From Bdellovibrionota bacterium (lineage in GTDB: Bacteria; Bdellovibrionota; Bdellovibrionia; Bdellovibrionales; JAEYZS01), in assembly GCA_963169805.1 (NCBI GenBank), contig CAUJDY010000040.1, positions 1-34,684 on the forward strand: a stretch of 34,684 nt of DNA, read 5' to 3'. The position numbers and the translations under genes are program-made. Each line of letters opens with the position of its first letter. Within the stretch, counting starts at the first letter, position 1. The notes beneath the pieces were generated by a model. The model searched no databases and was not told the DNA's origin. It saw only the letters and a list, made by a program, of their open reading frames with translations. Shown here piece by piece: positions 1-7,949 of the stretch.

Positions 1-1017
1 GATTATTTGTTTGTAGCGCTTCAGGGATCTAATTCGATTGATATTATTGATCCTTATGAGAGCAAATTCATAACATCTCTAGAAAATATTGGCTTAGCTC
101 CACAGGGATTGGTTGTATCTCAAGACGGAAAGCTTCTTTTAGTCCATAATTTTATGTCTCGAAATATAGTTGTATTTGATGTGGCTACTTTTTTAAAAAC
201 TCATAATCCAAGAAGTATTACAAAGAAGGCAGAAATTAAATCCGTACAAAACGAAATACTTGAGGCAAAAGTATTGCGTGGAAAGCAAATCTTTTATAAT
301 GCCAGGGATTTTAGAATGAGCCGAGATGGTTATTTGAGTTGTGCGAGTTGCCATCAAGAGGGGCGACATGATGGACGTGTATGGGATTTCACAGACCGTG
401 GAGAAGGTTTTAGAAATACAACATCACTTGTGGGAAAAAGGGGGATGGATCAGGGGCGTGTTCATTGGACTGCTAACTTTGATGAAATTCAAGATTTCGA
501 AAACGATATTCGAGGAGCGTTTGGAGGAAAGGGATTTTTAACAGAGGAACAGTTTGCGGCGACGAAGGATCCACTCGGAGGAACAAAGGCGGGTCTTAAT
601 GATGATTTGGATGCCCTTGCAGCATATGTAACATCATTGTCAAAAAAGGAAGTTAGTCCATTTAAGCCAGCGTCTGGTTTTTCAGAGGCAGCTCTTCGTG
701 GACTTAGAGTTTTTGAATCACAAAGCTGCACCAGTTGCCACGCAGGAGCGAATTTTACGGATAGTGCTTCAGGAAAACTTCATGATGTAGGATCGATTAA
801 AAGAACTTCAGGTAAGCGTAGAGGAGAACAGCTTTTGGGGATTGATACTCCAACGTTATTGGGGCTTTGGAATTCTGCACCTTACTTGCATGATGGATCA
901 GCTGAAACTTTAATGGATGTTTTAGTTTCCGAAAATAAATCGCAACTTCACGGACAAACACAAAAGCTCTCTGAGCAAGAGATTAAAGATTTGGTTCAAT
1001 ATCTCAAAGAGTTATAA
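1..1017 (+). CDS. Beta-propeller / di-heme cytochrome c protein (3' part)
   Basis: The frame is open from the first base, so the gene starts upstream of the window. The first ~60 residues visible look like the last blades of a YVTN/YncE-type propeller (SQDGKLLLVHN, then NIVVFDV). A di-heme cytochrome c domain of the MauG/CCP type follows. The two heme sites are CASCH (340-354) and CTSCH (727-741), and the ending GLWNSAPYLHDGSAETL is typical of that family. The family acts in the periplasm in electron transfer or peroxidase-like oxidation, but the substrate here is unknown. It converges with the minus-strand gene that ends 12 bases further on. The fusion of propeller and di-heme domains is read directly. 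Peroxidase activity is only an inference from family. Confidence 0.88.
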   Translation, partial: DYLFVALQGSNSIDIIDPYESKFITSLENIGLAPQGLVVSQDGKLLLVHNFMSRNIVVFDVATFLKTHNPRSITKKAEIKSVQNEILEAKVLRGKQIFYNARDFRMSRDGYLSCASCHQEGRHDGRVWDFTDRGEGFRNTTSLVGKRGMDQGRVHWTANFDEIQDFENDIRGAFGGKGFLTEEQFAATKDPLGGTKAGLNDDLDALAAYVTSLSKKEVSPFKPASGFSEAALRGLRVFESQSCTSCHAGANFTDSASGKLHDVGSIKRTSGKRRGEQLLGIDTPTLLGLWNSAPYLHDGSAETLMDVLVSENKSQLHGQTQKLSEQEIKDLVQYLKEL

Positions 1018-1029
1018 AAGGCGTACCTT

Positions 1030-1617
1030 CTATTGCTGGAATTTGACTGTTGCTTTTTGTTCTTGGAAGATTGCCTTTATTGTTTCTATTTTTGATTTTG
1101 ATGTATTGGAAATTTTCTGTGCGGATTGTGATTGAAGAAGTGCTTGTACCTCTTGTTCTGTCGGAGCTTCGTAGAGCCGAACGGTTCTCATTCCACCAAG
1201 TTTGATGCCATTCACAACACTAGTGACTTCTAATTTCAACTTGCCAGGCTCTAAATCTTGTAGCTCAATACTTAAATTTTGATCATCGCCAGCTGTTAAA
1301 ACACCAGAAGATGACCCTTGAGTGATTGTCTGAGAAGGCGTCAGAATCCAGCGATAATTTAAAGTATGTCCATCTAGTTCTGGAGCTAGGATTTCTGCAT
1401 GAATCTTATATTGATTTGCTTGGTTTAGTTTTTCTTGTGAGAGAGTAATTTGAATAGATTGGCGAGCTTTTTGAGTAGAGGCAATATATCGTTTGGGAGC
1501 AAAATTAGGTAACTCTGCTGGTTTATTTGCCGTATTATCAATATGTATCAGGATCGATAAAAAAACGACAATTGCTAAGATGAAGTTATATTTATAAAAA
1601 TCTTTTCTGTTTCTCAT
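1030..1617 (-). CDS. Membrane-anchored hypothetical protein, 195 aa
   Basis: I do not recognise this protein. Residues 12-26 (FILAIVVFLSILIHI) form one hydrophobic segment after a basic start, which suggests an N-terminal membrane anchor with the rest in the periplasm. Residues ~55-150 alternate polar and hydrophobic positions and read like an Ig-like beta sandwich (YRWILTPSQ, LSIELQDLEPGKLKLEVTS). The C-terminal ~45 residues are Gln/Lys-rich and probably helical. It starts 12 bases after the stop of the upstream HEXXH lipoprotein gene on the same strand, so the two are very likely co-transcribed and may act together at the envelope. Confidence 0.75.
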   Translation of the reverse strand: MRNRKDFYKYNFILAIVVFLSILIHIDNTANKPAELPNFAPKRYIASTQKARQSIQITLSQEKLNQANQYKIHAEILAPELDGHTLNYRWILTPSQTITQGSSSGVLTAGDDQNLSIELQDLEPGKLKLEVTSVVNGIKLGGMRTVRLYEAPTEQEVQALLQSQSAQKISNTSKSKIETIKAIFQEQKATVKFQQ

Positions 1618-1629
1618 ATTGCTTCCCTA

Positions 1630-3510
1630 TTATTGGCAAAAATAACTATTACTTCCTATTCTTAAAAAATACTTCGCTGACGTTGCAAAGGCTGTAGATG
1701 CTGCTCCAGAGGCTCTCGAACCATAATGATTTGTCCAATACATCACGTTGATCAGATAATATCCGGCGCTTGCATTTGTACTTATGTACTCAGTGCCCGC
1801 ATCGACAGGAGCATCTATGCTACTATCATTGCTATAAGCTTGAATTCCAGAGCTTGATCCATAAGTGTAATCTGCTTTGTAGATATACAAATCAAGGTCA
1901 GCATTTCCACCAATAGGAGTGTATTCGAGGTAGACTGTAAGTGCTCCACCGCTGTGGTAATATAAAAAGAAGTCGTTTGATTTAAATTGATTCGATAGCG
2001 AGAAAGCACTTGTGATCGGATCCCCATCGTCTACAATAGTATCTCGTCCCTCAGAGTTATCTCCAATCTGATCTTCAGCCTCTATATCCCACTCGCAGCT
2101 TGCATCACCGCCGCCTGCAATAAGATCTGGGTCTCCACCAAGTATGGATAGATTGCTAAACCCATATTCTCTTCGGTCTGCGCGTACTTCAATTTCATCG
2201 TCAGTTAAAAATGCACTAAAATCAGTTGCAACGGCCGCATCTAGCTTAGAGAAAAAATGACCGCTATCGACAAAGTCTTCTGTTGTTTTAAATGTTCCTA
2301 CAAAGACATCCCAGAAATCTTCAAATGGAAGAGTGAGGCCATCGGCATCACTATCAGATAAACCGCCGGCAATGTTATCAAAAAGATCTACTAAGAGTCT
2401 GACAATTGCAAACTCTCGAAAGTTTCCTTCACCAATATTATTTGCGACAGGTGTGTCGAGTTTATTGGCTCCACCAGCTAAAGAATTAGTTTCTGTATTA
2501 TAGTGTATTGCATATCCTGTAGTACCATCCACATTCCCATATGTATCCCTATAAATAGGGTCTTCTAAAACAACAGCCATCAAAAACGTTGCAAAAGCCT
2601 CACTCCACGCAAGTCTTGGATCCACTATGCGACGACCGTTGTGAAATCCTCCAGGAGAATCAGAGATGGAATAATTGTCTTCTATAAAATGACCATATTC
2701 ATGCACAATGATACTATCATCAAAGTGGTCTGTATCTTCGGAGTTCACATCACCATCTATGCCACCTAAAATGTAAATACTATCTGTACCTGTCAGATAG
2801 TAACTCAACCCTTCATTGGCATCACCACCTACGTAGGTGGAAGGATTAACACCTCTTTTCCAGTAGACAGTTGCTTTATGATCAACTGAGAAAGAAGTGC
2901 CGGTAGCCTGATTTTTTAAAAAATCATTCGCCTGATATATTTTATCTAGAATATTAAAAGCACCACCTTTTAAATCTCCGTTATAAGTGGCATTAGCAAC
3001 GTTAGCAACTAATGGACCAGGGCCTGTTGCCACAACAGTCGTAGTGACGGAGTAATAGTTTTTAGTTGATGGTGTATCAAGAACGCTTACTTTGTTGTCA
3101 GCAGTGTAAGATCGAGAGTTCACTTTAATTGTGTAGGTGGCGCTATCGTCTGGTAAATTGAAGGAATATGTTCCTGTGCTAGTGGTGGTTGTACAATGAA
3201 AAATACTGCCGTTTTTTAAAACTTGAACTTCCGCTCCTCGAATTGGGAAGTTGCCTGCGGCTCCTGTCCCAGAAGTGTCTCGTCCTCCTAAGCCACTGCC
3301 TGGTCCCACAGCCTCAAACTCTCTTCGTTCATAAAGGGCGGTTCCACTGACGGCTACCGTTGAGCCTGTGCACGTATTATTTGTTACACATGAAGTGGTA
3401 CAGTAAGACTCCTCCGTAGCTTGTGGAGCAGAGACGGTTGTAGTAACAATTTTGCTACATCCTAGACTAAGAGAGAGTAAGACAAAAGTTAGCGCAACCA
3501 AAAATCTCAT
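1630..3510 (-). CDS. HEXXH zinc-metalloprotease-like lipoprotein, 626 aa
   Basis: The N-terminus is a hydrophobic signal ending in SLGC with C18 as the likely lipidated cysteine (an imperfect lipobox). A Cys/Thr-rich linker (C37, C41, C47) follows. Residues ~50-150 resemble a carboxypeptidase-regulatory-type beta domain (RGAEVQVLKNG, GTYSFNLPDD). The central part has the zinc motif H270-E-Y-G-H274 (bases 2689-2703) and, 30 residues later, WSEAFATF, where E304 is a good third ligand as in gluzincins. The C-terminal ~150 residues look like a pre-peptidase C-terminal beta domain (LTVYLEYTPIG, DLDLYIYKAD). It is probably an outer-membrane or periplasmic peptidase. The motif is seen; activity and substrate are inferred. 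It is first in a two-gene unit with the 195-aa membrane protein. Confidence 0.85.
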   Translation of the reverse strand: MRFLVALTFVLLSLSLGCSKIVTTTVSAPQATEESYCTTSCVTNNTCTGSTVAVSGTALYERREFEAVGPGSGLGGRDTSGTGAAGNFPIRGAEVQVLKNGSIFHCTTTTSTGTYSFNLPDDSATYTIKVNSRSYTADNKVSVLDTPSTKNYYSVTTTVVATGPGPLVANVANATYNGDLKGGAFNILDKIYQANDFLKNQATGTSFSVDHKATVYWKRGVNPSTYVGGDANEGLSYYLTGTDSIYILGGIDGDVNSEDTDHFDDSIIVHEYGHFIEDNYSISDSPGGFHNGRRIVDPRLAWSEAFATFLMAVVLEDPIYRDTYGNVDGTTGYAIHYNTETNSLAGGANKLDTPVANNIGEGNFREFAIVRLLVDLFDNIAGGLSDSDADGLTLPFEDFWDVFVGTFKTTEDFVDSGHFFSKLDAAVATDFSAFLTDDEIEVRADRREYGFSNLSILGGDPDLIAGGGDASCEWDIEAEDQIGDNSEGRDTIVDDGDPITSAFSLSNQFKSNDFFLYYHSGGALTVYLEYTPIGGNADLDLYIYKADYTYGSSSGIQAYSNDSSIDAPVDAGTEYISTNASAGYYLINVMYWTNHYGSRASGAASTAFATSAKYFLRIGSNSYFCQ

Positions 3511-3532
3511 GTTATCTTATCGGCATTTCGTC

Positions 3533-3552
3533 CAGGAATTTACAAATTCCTG
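3533..3552. promoter_or_regulatory. Perfect palindrome upstream of the HEXXH lipoprotein
   Basis: There are two 9-base arms (CAGGAATTT / AAATTCCTG) separated by AC. They lie 23-42 bases upstream of the minus-strand lipoprotein start, in the divergent region shared with the 93-aa gene. It could be a protein-binding operator or an mRNA leader hairpin. No Shine-Dalgarno sequence is evident between it and the ATG. Confidence 0.4.
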
Positions 3553-3654
3553 AGTTATTTTTAATGCTTATGGATGCTCAAATTTGAGAGAAATGCAGGT
3601 AAAATTGTCTAAGTTTTCATCAATTAAAAAGATCTTGTCTCATAGTGAGAAAGT

Positions 3655-3936
3655 ATGAAAAATAGGTCCATGTCTACAGTACAAAAAGGATTTAACTCAG
3701 ATCTCAATATAGGTTCTTCTCATGTTCATATTCAAACGGAAGACTGGGGAAAAGGAAATCCGTTTATCGTCACAAAAGTATTCAAAAATGGTGCTGTTGT
3801 TCAGAGTATAAAGACTCCCTATGGAACAGTTTTACCGTTTGGTCCTGTAAGTGATGATCAAGCCATCCGTCTTGCTATGCAAGAGCAGCATCAAAAAATT
3901 CTAGACTCGCTCCTTTCTGGTCAAATTCATATCTAA
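3655..3936 (+). CDS. Small conserved protein with HIQTEDWG motif, 93 aa
   Basis: It has no signal peptide or membrane segment. The sequence HVHIQTEDWGKGNPFIVT, then VVQSIKTPYG and a C-terminal helix with QEQHQKILDSL, matches a family of ~90-residue proteins that I remember from deltaproteobacteria, Myxococcota and Bdellovibrionota, with the pattern H-x-Q-T-E-D-x-G...NP-I-x-T. I know of no assigned function. An ATG at 3670 is an alternative start; neither start has a strong ribosome-binding site. The stop is 49 bases before the ftsE start, so it may be read through into the ftsE-ctpA unit. An AATGAT/ATCATT inverted repeat overlaps the stop at 3936-3950. Confidence 0.72.
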   Translation: MKNRSMSTVQKGFNSDLNIGSSHVHIQTEDWGKGNPFIVTKVFKNGAVVQSIKTPYGTVLPFGPVSDDQAIRLAMQEQHQKILDSLLSGQIHI

Positions 3937-3985
3937 ATGATAAGATCATTATAGTTCCAAGTTATCAATTTTCCAGGAGGGATTT

Positions 3986-4639
3986 TTGATTCAATTTCAC
4001 CATGTCTATAAGACATACCAGGGCCCCGTTCATGCACTTCGAGATATTAATTTAGATATCAAAAAAGGAGACTTTGTATTTCTCACTGGCCCTAGCGGAG
4101 CTGGAAAAACAACTCTATTTAAATTGCTATCTGCCTACGATAAGCCCACTACGGGAAAAGTAAAAGTTGCGGGATATGATCTAGATCAAATTGATGCTAA
4201 GGATGTTCCATATTATAGACGAAAAATTGGTGTTGTGTTTCAAGATTTCAAATTACTAAGGGACTACAATATTTTTGATAACGTTGCATTGCCTCTTACG
4301 ATTTTGGGGCAAACTGGAGCACAAATCAAAAAAAAGGTCCACTCGGCGCTAGATTTAGTGGGGTTAAATCATAGATGGGATTTTTATCCAGAACAAATTT
4401 CAGGTGGAGAAAAGCAAAGAGTTGCTATAGCTAGAGCATTAATTCATCAACCAGAGCTTCTCATTGCAGATGAACCAACGGGAAATCTAGATCCTGACTT
4501 GAGTGATGAAATAATGTCGCTATTTGATAAGATTAATGCTCAAGGAACAACCTTAGTTGTAGCTACACACGATCACTCATATATAAATAGACGACAAAAA
4601 CAACATATACGTCTTAAAGAAGGAACTCTTGTTGTATGA
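3986..4639 (+). CDS. ftsE: Cell division ATP-binding protein FtsE
   Basis: This is the ABC ATPase of the FtsEX complex at the inner membrane, which couples ATP hydrolysis to activation of periplasmic cell-wall hydrolases during division. Visible motifs are Walker A GPSGAGKTT (residues 35-43), Q-loop VFQDFKLL (84-91), signature ISGGEKQ (138-144) and Walker B LLIADEP (158-164), followed by H-loop ATHD. At 217 aa the length is normal. The start is a TTG at 3986, chosen because AGGAGG lies five bases upstream (3975-3980) and the residues IQFHHVYKTY align with the normal FtsE beginning. The stop overlaps the ftsX ATG in an ATGA. Confidence 0.96.
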   Translation: MIQFHHVYKTYQGPVHALRDINLDIKKGDFVFLTGPSGAGKTTLFKLLSAYDKPTTGKVKVAGYDLDQIDAKDVPYYRRKIGVVFQDFKLLRDYNIFDNVALPLTILGQTGAQIKKKVHSALDLVGLNHRWDFYPEQISGGEKQRVAIARALIHQPELLIADEPTGNLDPDLSDEIMSLFDKINAQGTTLVVATHDHSYINRRQKQHIRLKEGTLVV

Positions 4640-5550
4640 TATCAGGATCAATTTTTAAAAAAATAGGGTCTTCAATTCGATTTTATCCGTGGGTGCACTT
4701 AAGTGCATTTTTGGTTCTGACTTCAACGCTAACTATAATACTTTCTCTTACACTATTTTTCAAAAATTTAGAGGGAATTCTAGTGTCGTGGGGATCCCAA
4801 GTTGAGATGAATATCTATTTGGCTGATAACTTAAAGAAAGAAGATCAGCAAGAGATTCATAAGACAATTGTGGAGTTGGGACATTTTAAAAATGTTCAAT
4901 TCATAACAAAAGAAAGTGCCATAGATAATTTTTTTAGCAAAATGTCCAAATATGTTCCAGATTTTGCGGAGGATAAGGAGTTTTTGAATGTAATTCCCGC
5001 AAGCTATCTAGCAACCTTAGAAAAAACACTTCCAATATCTGAAATAGCAAGTATTGGAAAGTCTATACTCAAAATTACAGGTGTAGAGGATGTCTCTTAC
5101 GGACAAGAGTGGATAGAAAATTTTTCAGTTTTTCTATCTACACTAAAAAATACAAGCTGGTTTATATCTCTAGTGCTAGCAGTGGGAGGAATTTTTGTCA
5201 TTGGATTTATCATTTATATTCTAATTAACAAGAGGAGAGAGGAAATTGAAATTTATGAGTTATGTGGTGCCACTTCTTCTATGATACAAGCTCCGTTTAT
5301 AGTTGAGGGTGCTATTCTGTGTTTACTATCTTCAGTGTTAGCGCTCGTATTTTCTTTTTTTATTCTCGTTTTACAAAATAATTTTTTACATTCAGAGATG
5401 ATCTATTTTGGATTAAATGAGATATTTCATTTTTTTAGTCTCATACAAATTGTAACGACAATTTTAACCTGCACCCTTATTGGGGGAGTGGTCTCTTATT
5501 TATTTGTCAGAAAAATGAATAGTGGATGGGCAGCGGCTAGTAGGATATGA
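4636..5550 (+). CDS. ftsX: Cell division permease-like protein FtsX
   Basis: This is the membrane partner of FtsE. A first transmembrane segment lies at ~residues 21-43 (LSAFLVLTSTLTIILSLTLF). It is followed by a periplasmic domain of ~120 residues (MNIYLADNLKKEDQQEI) and three C-terminal membrane segments typical of FtsX/MacB-like permeases. At 304 aa it has the family length. The conserved cytoplasmic stretch RREEIEIYELCGAT sits between segments 2 and 3. It overlaps ftsE and the downstream EnvC-like gene by 4 bases at each end (ATGA), which indicates translational coupling. The periplasmic loop is expected to bind the coiled-coil of the next gene product. Confidence 0.95.
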   Translation: MISGSIFKKIGSSIRFYPWVHLSAFLVLTSTLTIILSLTLFFKNLEGILVSWGSQVEMNIYLADNLKKEDQQEIHKTIVELGHFKNVQFITKESAIDNFFSKMSKYVPDFAEDKEFLNVIPASYLATLEKTLPISEIASIGKSILKITGVEDVSYGQEWIENFSVFLSTLKNTSWFISLVLAVGGIFVIGFIIYILINKRREEIEIYELCGATSSMIQAPFIVEGAILCLLSSVLALVFSFFILVLQNNFLHSEMIYFGLNEIFHFFSLIQIVTTILTCTLIGGVVSYLFVRKMNSGWAAASRI

Positions 5551-6644
5551 AATTATATATAATTTTAACATTTTTAGTTTTTCAAATTTCTCATGGATCT
5601 GTTGAATCCAATTATCTTTTACAAAAGAATAAGTTTTTGAAGAAAGAGGTTCAAAACAGAAACATTCTATCTGAGCTCTACCAAGCCCAAATGAGTATAA
5701 GAAAGCTTCATCATGATAAATCTAAGATTAAGCAAAAAGTTGATAATGCACAAAGAAGCATAGACAAGATTGCGCCTGTTGTTGATAAAGCTGAGTCCTC
5801 ATTAATGTCTCAAAAAATTCAGATACAAAAAAGACTCATGTATATTTTAAAATTTCAAGATATGAGTTTTTTGAAAATAATTTTTTCTAGCCAAACTCCA
5901 TCACAAATGGACAGAAACTTACGAATTCTTAAAGGCTTAACTGAAGTCGATTATATTAATCTCAAATCATATTTTCAAAATGTAAAAGCTTTAATTTTTA
6001 AGAAGAAAGAGTTAGTAACAAAAAAAGAGGATCTTCAAAAGCTTTTAAAAGAACTAGATCTTAAAGAACAAGAATTAGTATCGAAGACACAAGAAAAAAA
6101 TGAAATGCTAGCAAAGCTAGATAAACAACAAAAAAATTTAATCAAGGAACTGCGAAAGATTCGGCAAGAAAATAAAAACTTAACGGCAGAAAGACGAGAG
6201 TTTTTAAACACAATTCTAGAACCCCTATTTTTTGAACGTAGGGGAAGTTTAAGAATGCCAATGGATGGAAAAGTTATTCAGGGTTACGGTGTACTTGAGC
6301 ACCCCATATACAAAACCCAATTTCGACATAAAGGTGTTTTTATTAAACCCAGCTCCTCTCAGTTTGTAAAGTCTGTGGCAAAAGGAAGAGTATCGTACAC
6401 AGGTGAAATGCCGGGTTTGGGAATGACGTTGATTCTGGACCACGGGGACCATTATTTTTCTATTTATTCTCATATTAAGAATATAGAATTCAACGTAGGA
6501 GATACGATTGAAGAAGGACAGACTTTTGCGCGAGTTGGACTTCCAAATCCATTCTTAGGTGAAGGGTTATATTTTGAATTAAGACATTTTTCGGAGCCGG
6601 TTGATCCGCAAGATTGGTTTATAAGAAAAGTAGCAAGGAGATAG
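5547..6644 (+). CDS. EnvC-like coiled-coil protein with degenerate LytM domain
   Basis: A signal peptide (residues ~1-17, ending FQISHG) is followed by a long Lys/Glu/Gln-rich coiled coil (~20-222) and a C-terminal M23/LytM-fold domain (~235-360). In the fold, active M23 enzymes have H-x-x-x-D and H-x-H zinc motifs. Here H261 is kept, but the Asp position is F265, and the HLH of GPHLHFE is replaced by G340-L-Y342. The YxH histidine (H309) remains. It should therefore not bind zinc and is best read as an amidase activator, as E. coli EnvC is. The 4-base overlap with ftsX supports direct FtsEX control. The missing ligands are seen in the sequence; the activator role is inferred from EnvC. Confidence 0.88.
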   Translation: MKLYIILTFLVFQISHGSVESNYLLQKNKFLKKEVQNRNILSELYQAQMSIRKLHHDKSKIKQKVDNAQRSIDKIAPVVDKAESSLMSQKIQIQKRLMYILKFQDMSFLKIIFSSQTPSQMDRNLRILKGLTEVDYINLKSYFQNVKALIFKKKELVTKKEDLQKLLKELDLKEQELVSKTQEKNEMLAKLDKQQKNLIKELRKIRQENKNLTAERREFLNTILEPLFFERRGSLRMPMDGKVIQGYGVLEHPIYKTQFRHKGVFIKPSSSQFVKSVAKGRVSYTGEMPGLGMTLILDHGDHYFSIYSHIKNIEFNVGDTIEEGQTFARVGLPNPFLGEGLYFELRHFSEPVDPQDWFIRKVARR

Positions 6645-6646
6645 AA

Positions 6647-7945
6647 ATGAAATCTTTAAAAGTAAAAATTTTCTCAACGATTGGGCTATTCGTTTTATTT
6701 TGTATGCTGGTTGCAACAGCAAATACATCTCAAGCTACAGAAAAATATAAAGACCTTCAGATTTTTGCAAAAGTACTTAATCTTGTTCAAAAGTTTTACG
6801 TTGAGGATGTGGATGTAACAAAAGTCATTCAAGGAGGGATAAAGGGAATGCTAAGCGAATTAGATCCTCATACAAGTTATTTGCCTCCTGATATATTTAA
6901 AGAATTTCAAGAGGAGACAAGTGGAGAGTTTGGTGGAATAGGAATTGAAATTAGTCTTCAAGATGAGGTTCTAACCATTATATCTCCAATTGAAGATACT
7001 CCGGCATGGCTAGCAGGTATCAAAGCAGGTGATAAAATTATTTCTATCAATGGGGCAACTACTAAAGGATTAAGTCTTGTTGAAGCTGCACAAAAAATGA
7101 AGGGTAAAGAAGGAGAGATCATCAAACTTGGAATTATGAGGAAAGATTTCGATAAACCTAAGGTTTTTGACATTAAAAGAGGAAGAGTAAAAATAAAATC
7201 AGTCAAAGTTACGGACCTAGATGAAGGGTATATCTATTATCGAATTACAAGTTTTATTGAGAATACCTACTCTGATTTTGATAAGTCTATCAAAGGTTAT
7301 CTAGCAAAAAATAAAGCAATAAAAGGAATTATCATTGATCTAAGAAATAATCCGGGAGGACTATTAGAACAAGCAGTCAAGATGAGTGATTTGTTTTTAA
7401 AAGATGGAATTATTGTTTCTACAATAGGTCGTAATGAAAAAGAAAAAGAAGTCGTCTATGCAAAAAAAGAAGGTACCCTAGATGGATTCCCAATTATTGT
7501 TATTATGAATGAATATTCAGCGAGTGCGAGTGAAATCTTAGCTGGTGCCCTACAGGATCACAAGAGGGCGTTAGTTCTCGGCCAAAGAAGTTATGGAAAA
7601 GGCTCCGTACAATCCGTTGTAAAGCTGGGAGATGGCTCTGGTTTAAAATTAACTGTCGCTCGGTACTACACTCCAAATGGAACAGAAATTCAAGGTGAAG
7701 GTATTAAGCCAGATATAACTATCGACGAAGTAGATCCAGATGCTTATCAAAAAGCTCTTATTAAAAAATCAATTAAAAGAGAAGCAGACGTTTTTGGACA
7801 CCTCGCCGGAGCCAAGGAAAGAGCTAAGGGGTCAAAGGGTATTCTTGAGGATTTGCAAAAGCAAAGAGAGGATTTATTTAAAAAAGACTTTCAAATACAA
7901 CAGGCTTTCAATTACTTAAGAGCTAGTAAAGTTTTTGAAAAATAA
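6647..7945 (+). CDS. ctpA: Carboxy-terminal processing protease CtpA (S41)
   Basis: This is a periplasmic serine protease that trims C-termini of exported proteins, often cell-wall enzymes or their regulators. From the ATG at 6647 (AAGGAG at 6635-6640) the product has 432 aa. An N-terminal signal or anchor covers residues ~8-30. A PDZ domain follows at ~95-180 (GGIGIEISLQDEVL, then AGIKAGDKIISING). The S41 core has DLRNNPGG (231-238), nucleophile S293 in YSASASEI and catalytic K318 in SYGKGSVQ, spaced 25 residues apart as in Prc. It lies two bases after the EnvC-like stop and is probably in the same operon, so its substrates may be hydrolase regulators of division. An in-frame upstream start at 6614 lies inside the previous gene and is less likely. 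Confidence 0.95.
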   Translation: MKSLKVKIFSTIGLFVLFCMLVATANTSQATEKYKDLQIFAKVLNLVQKFYVEDVDVTKVIQGGIKGMLSELDPHTSYLPPDIFKEFQEETSGEFGGIGIEISLQDEVLTIISPIEDTPAWLAGIKAGDKIISINGATTKGLSLVEAAQKMKGKEGEIIKLGIMRKDFDKPKVFDIKRGRVKIKSVKVTDLDEGYIYYRITSFIENTYSDFDKSIKGYLAKNKAIKGIIIDLRNNPGGLLEQAVKMSDLFLKDGIIVSTIGRNEKEKEVVYAKKEGTLDGFPIIVIMNEYSASASEILAGALQDHKRALVLGQRSYGKGSVQSVVKLGDGSGLKLTVARYYTPNGTEIQGEGIKPDITIDEVDPDAYQKALIKKSIKREADVFGHLAGAKERAKGSKGILEDLQKQREDLFKKDFQIQQAFNYLRASKVFEK

Positions 7946-7949
7946 GCTT

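Noticed and set aside
6614-6646. Upstream start giving CtpA eleven extra residues
   Set aside because: It lies inside the EnvC-like gene with no ribosome-binding site, while the ATG at 6647 has AAGGAG at the right distance and begins a normal signal peptide.
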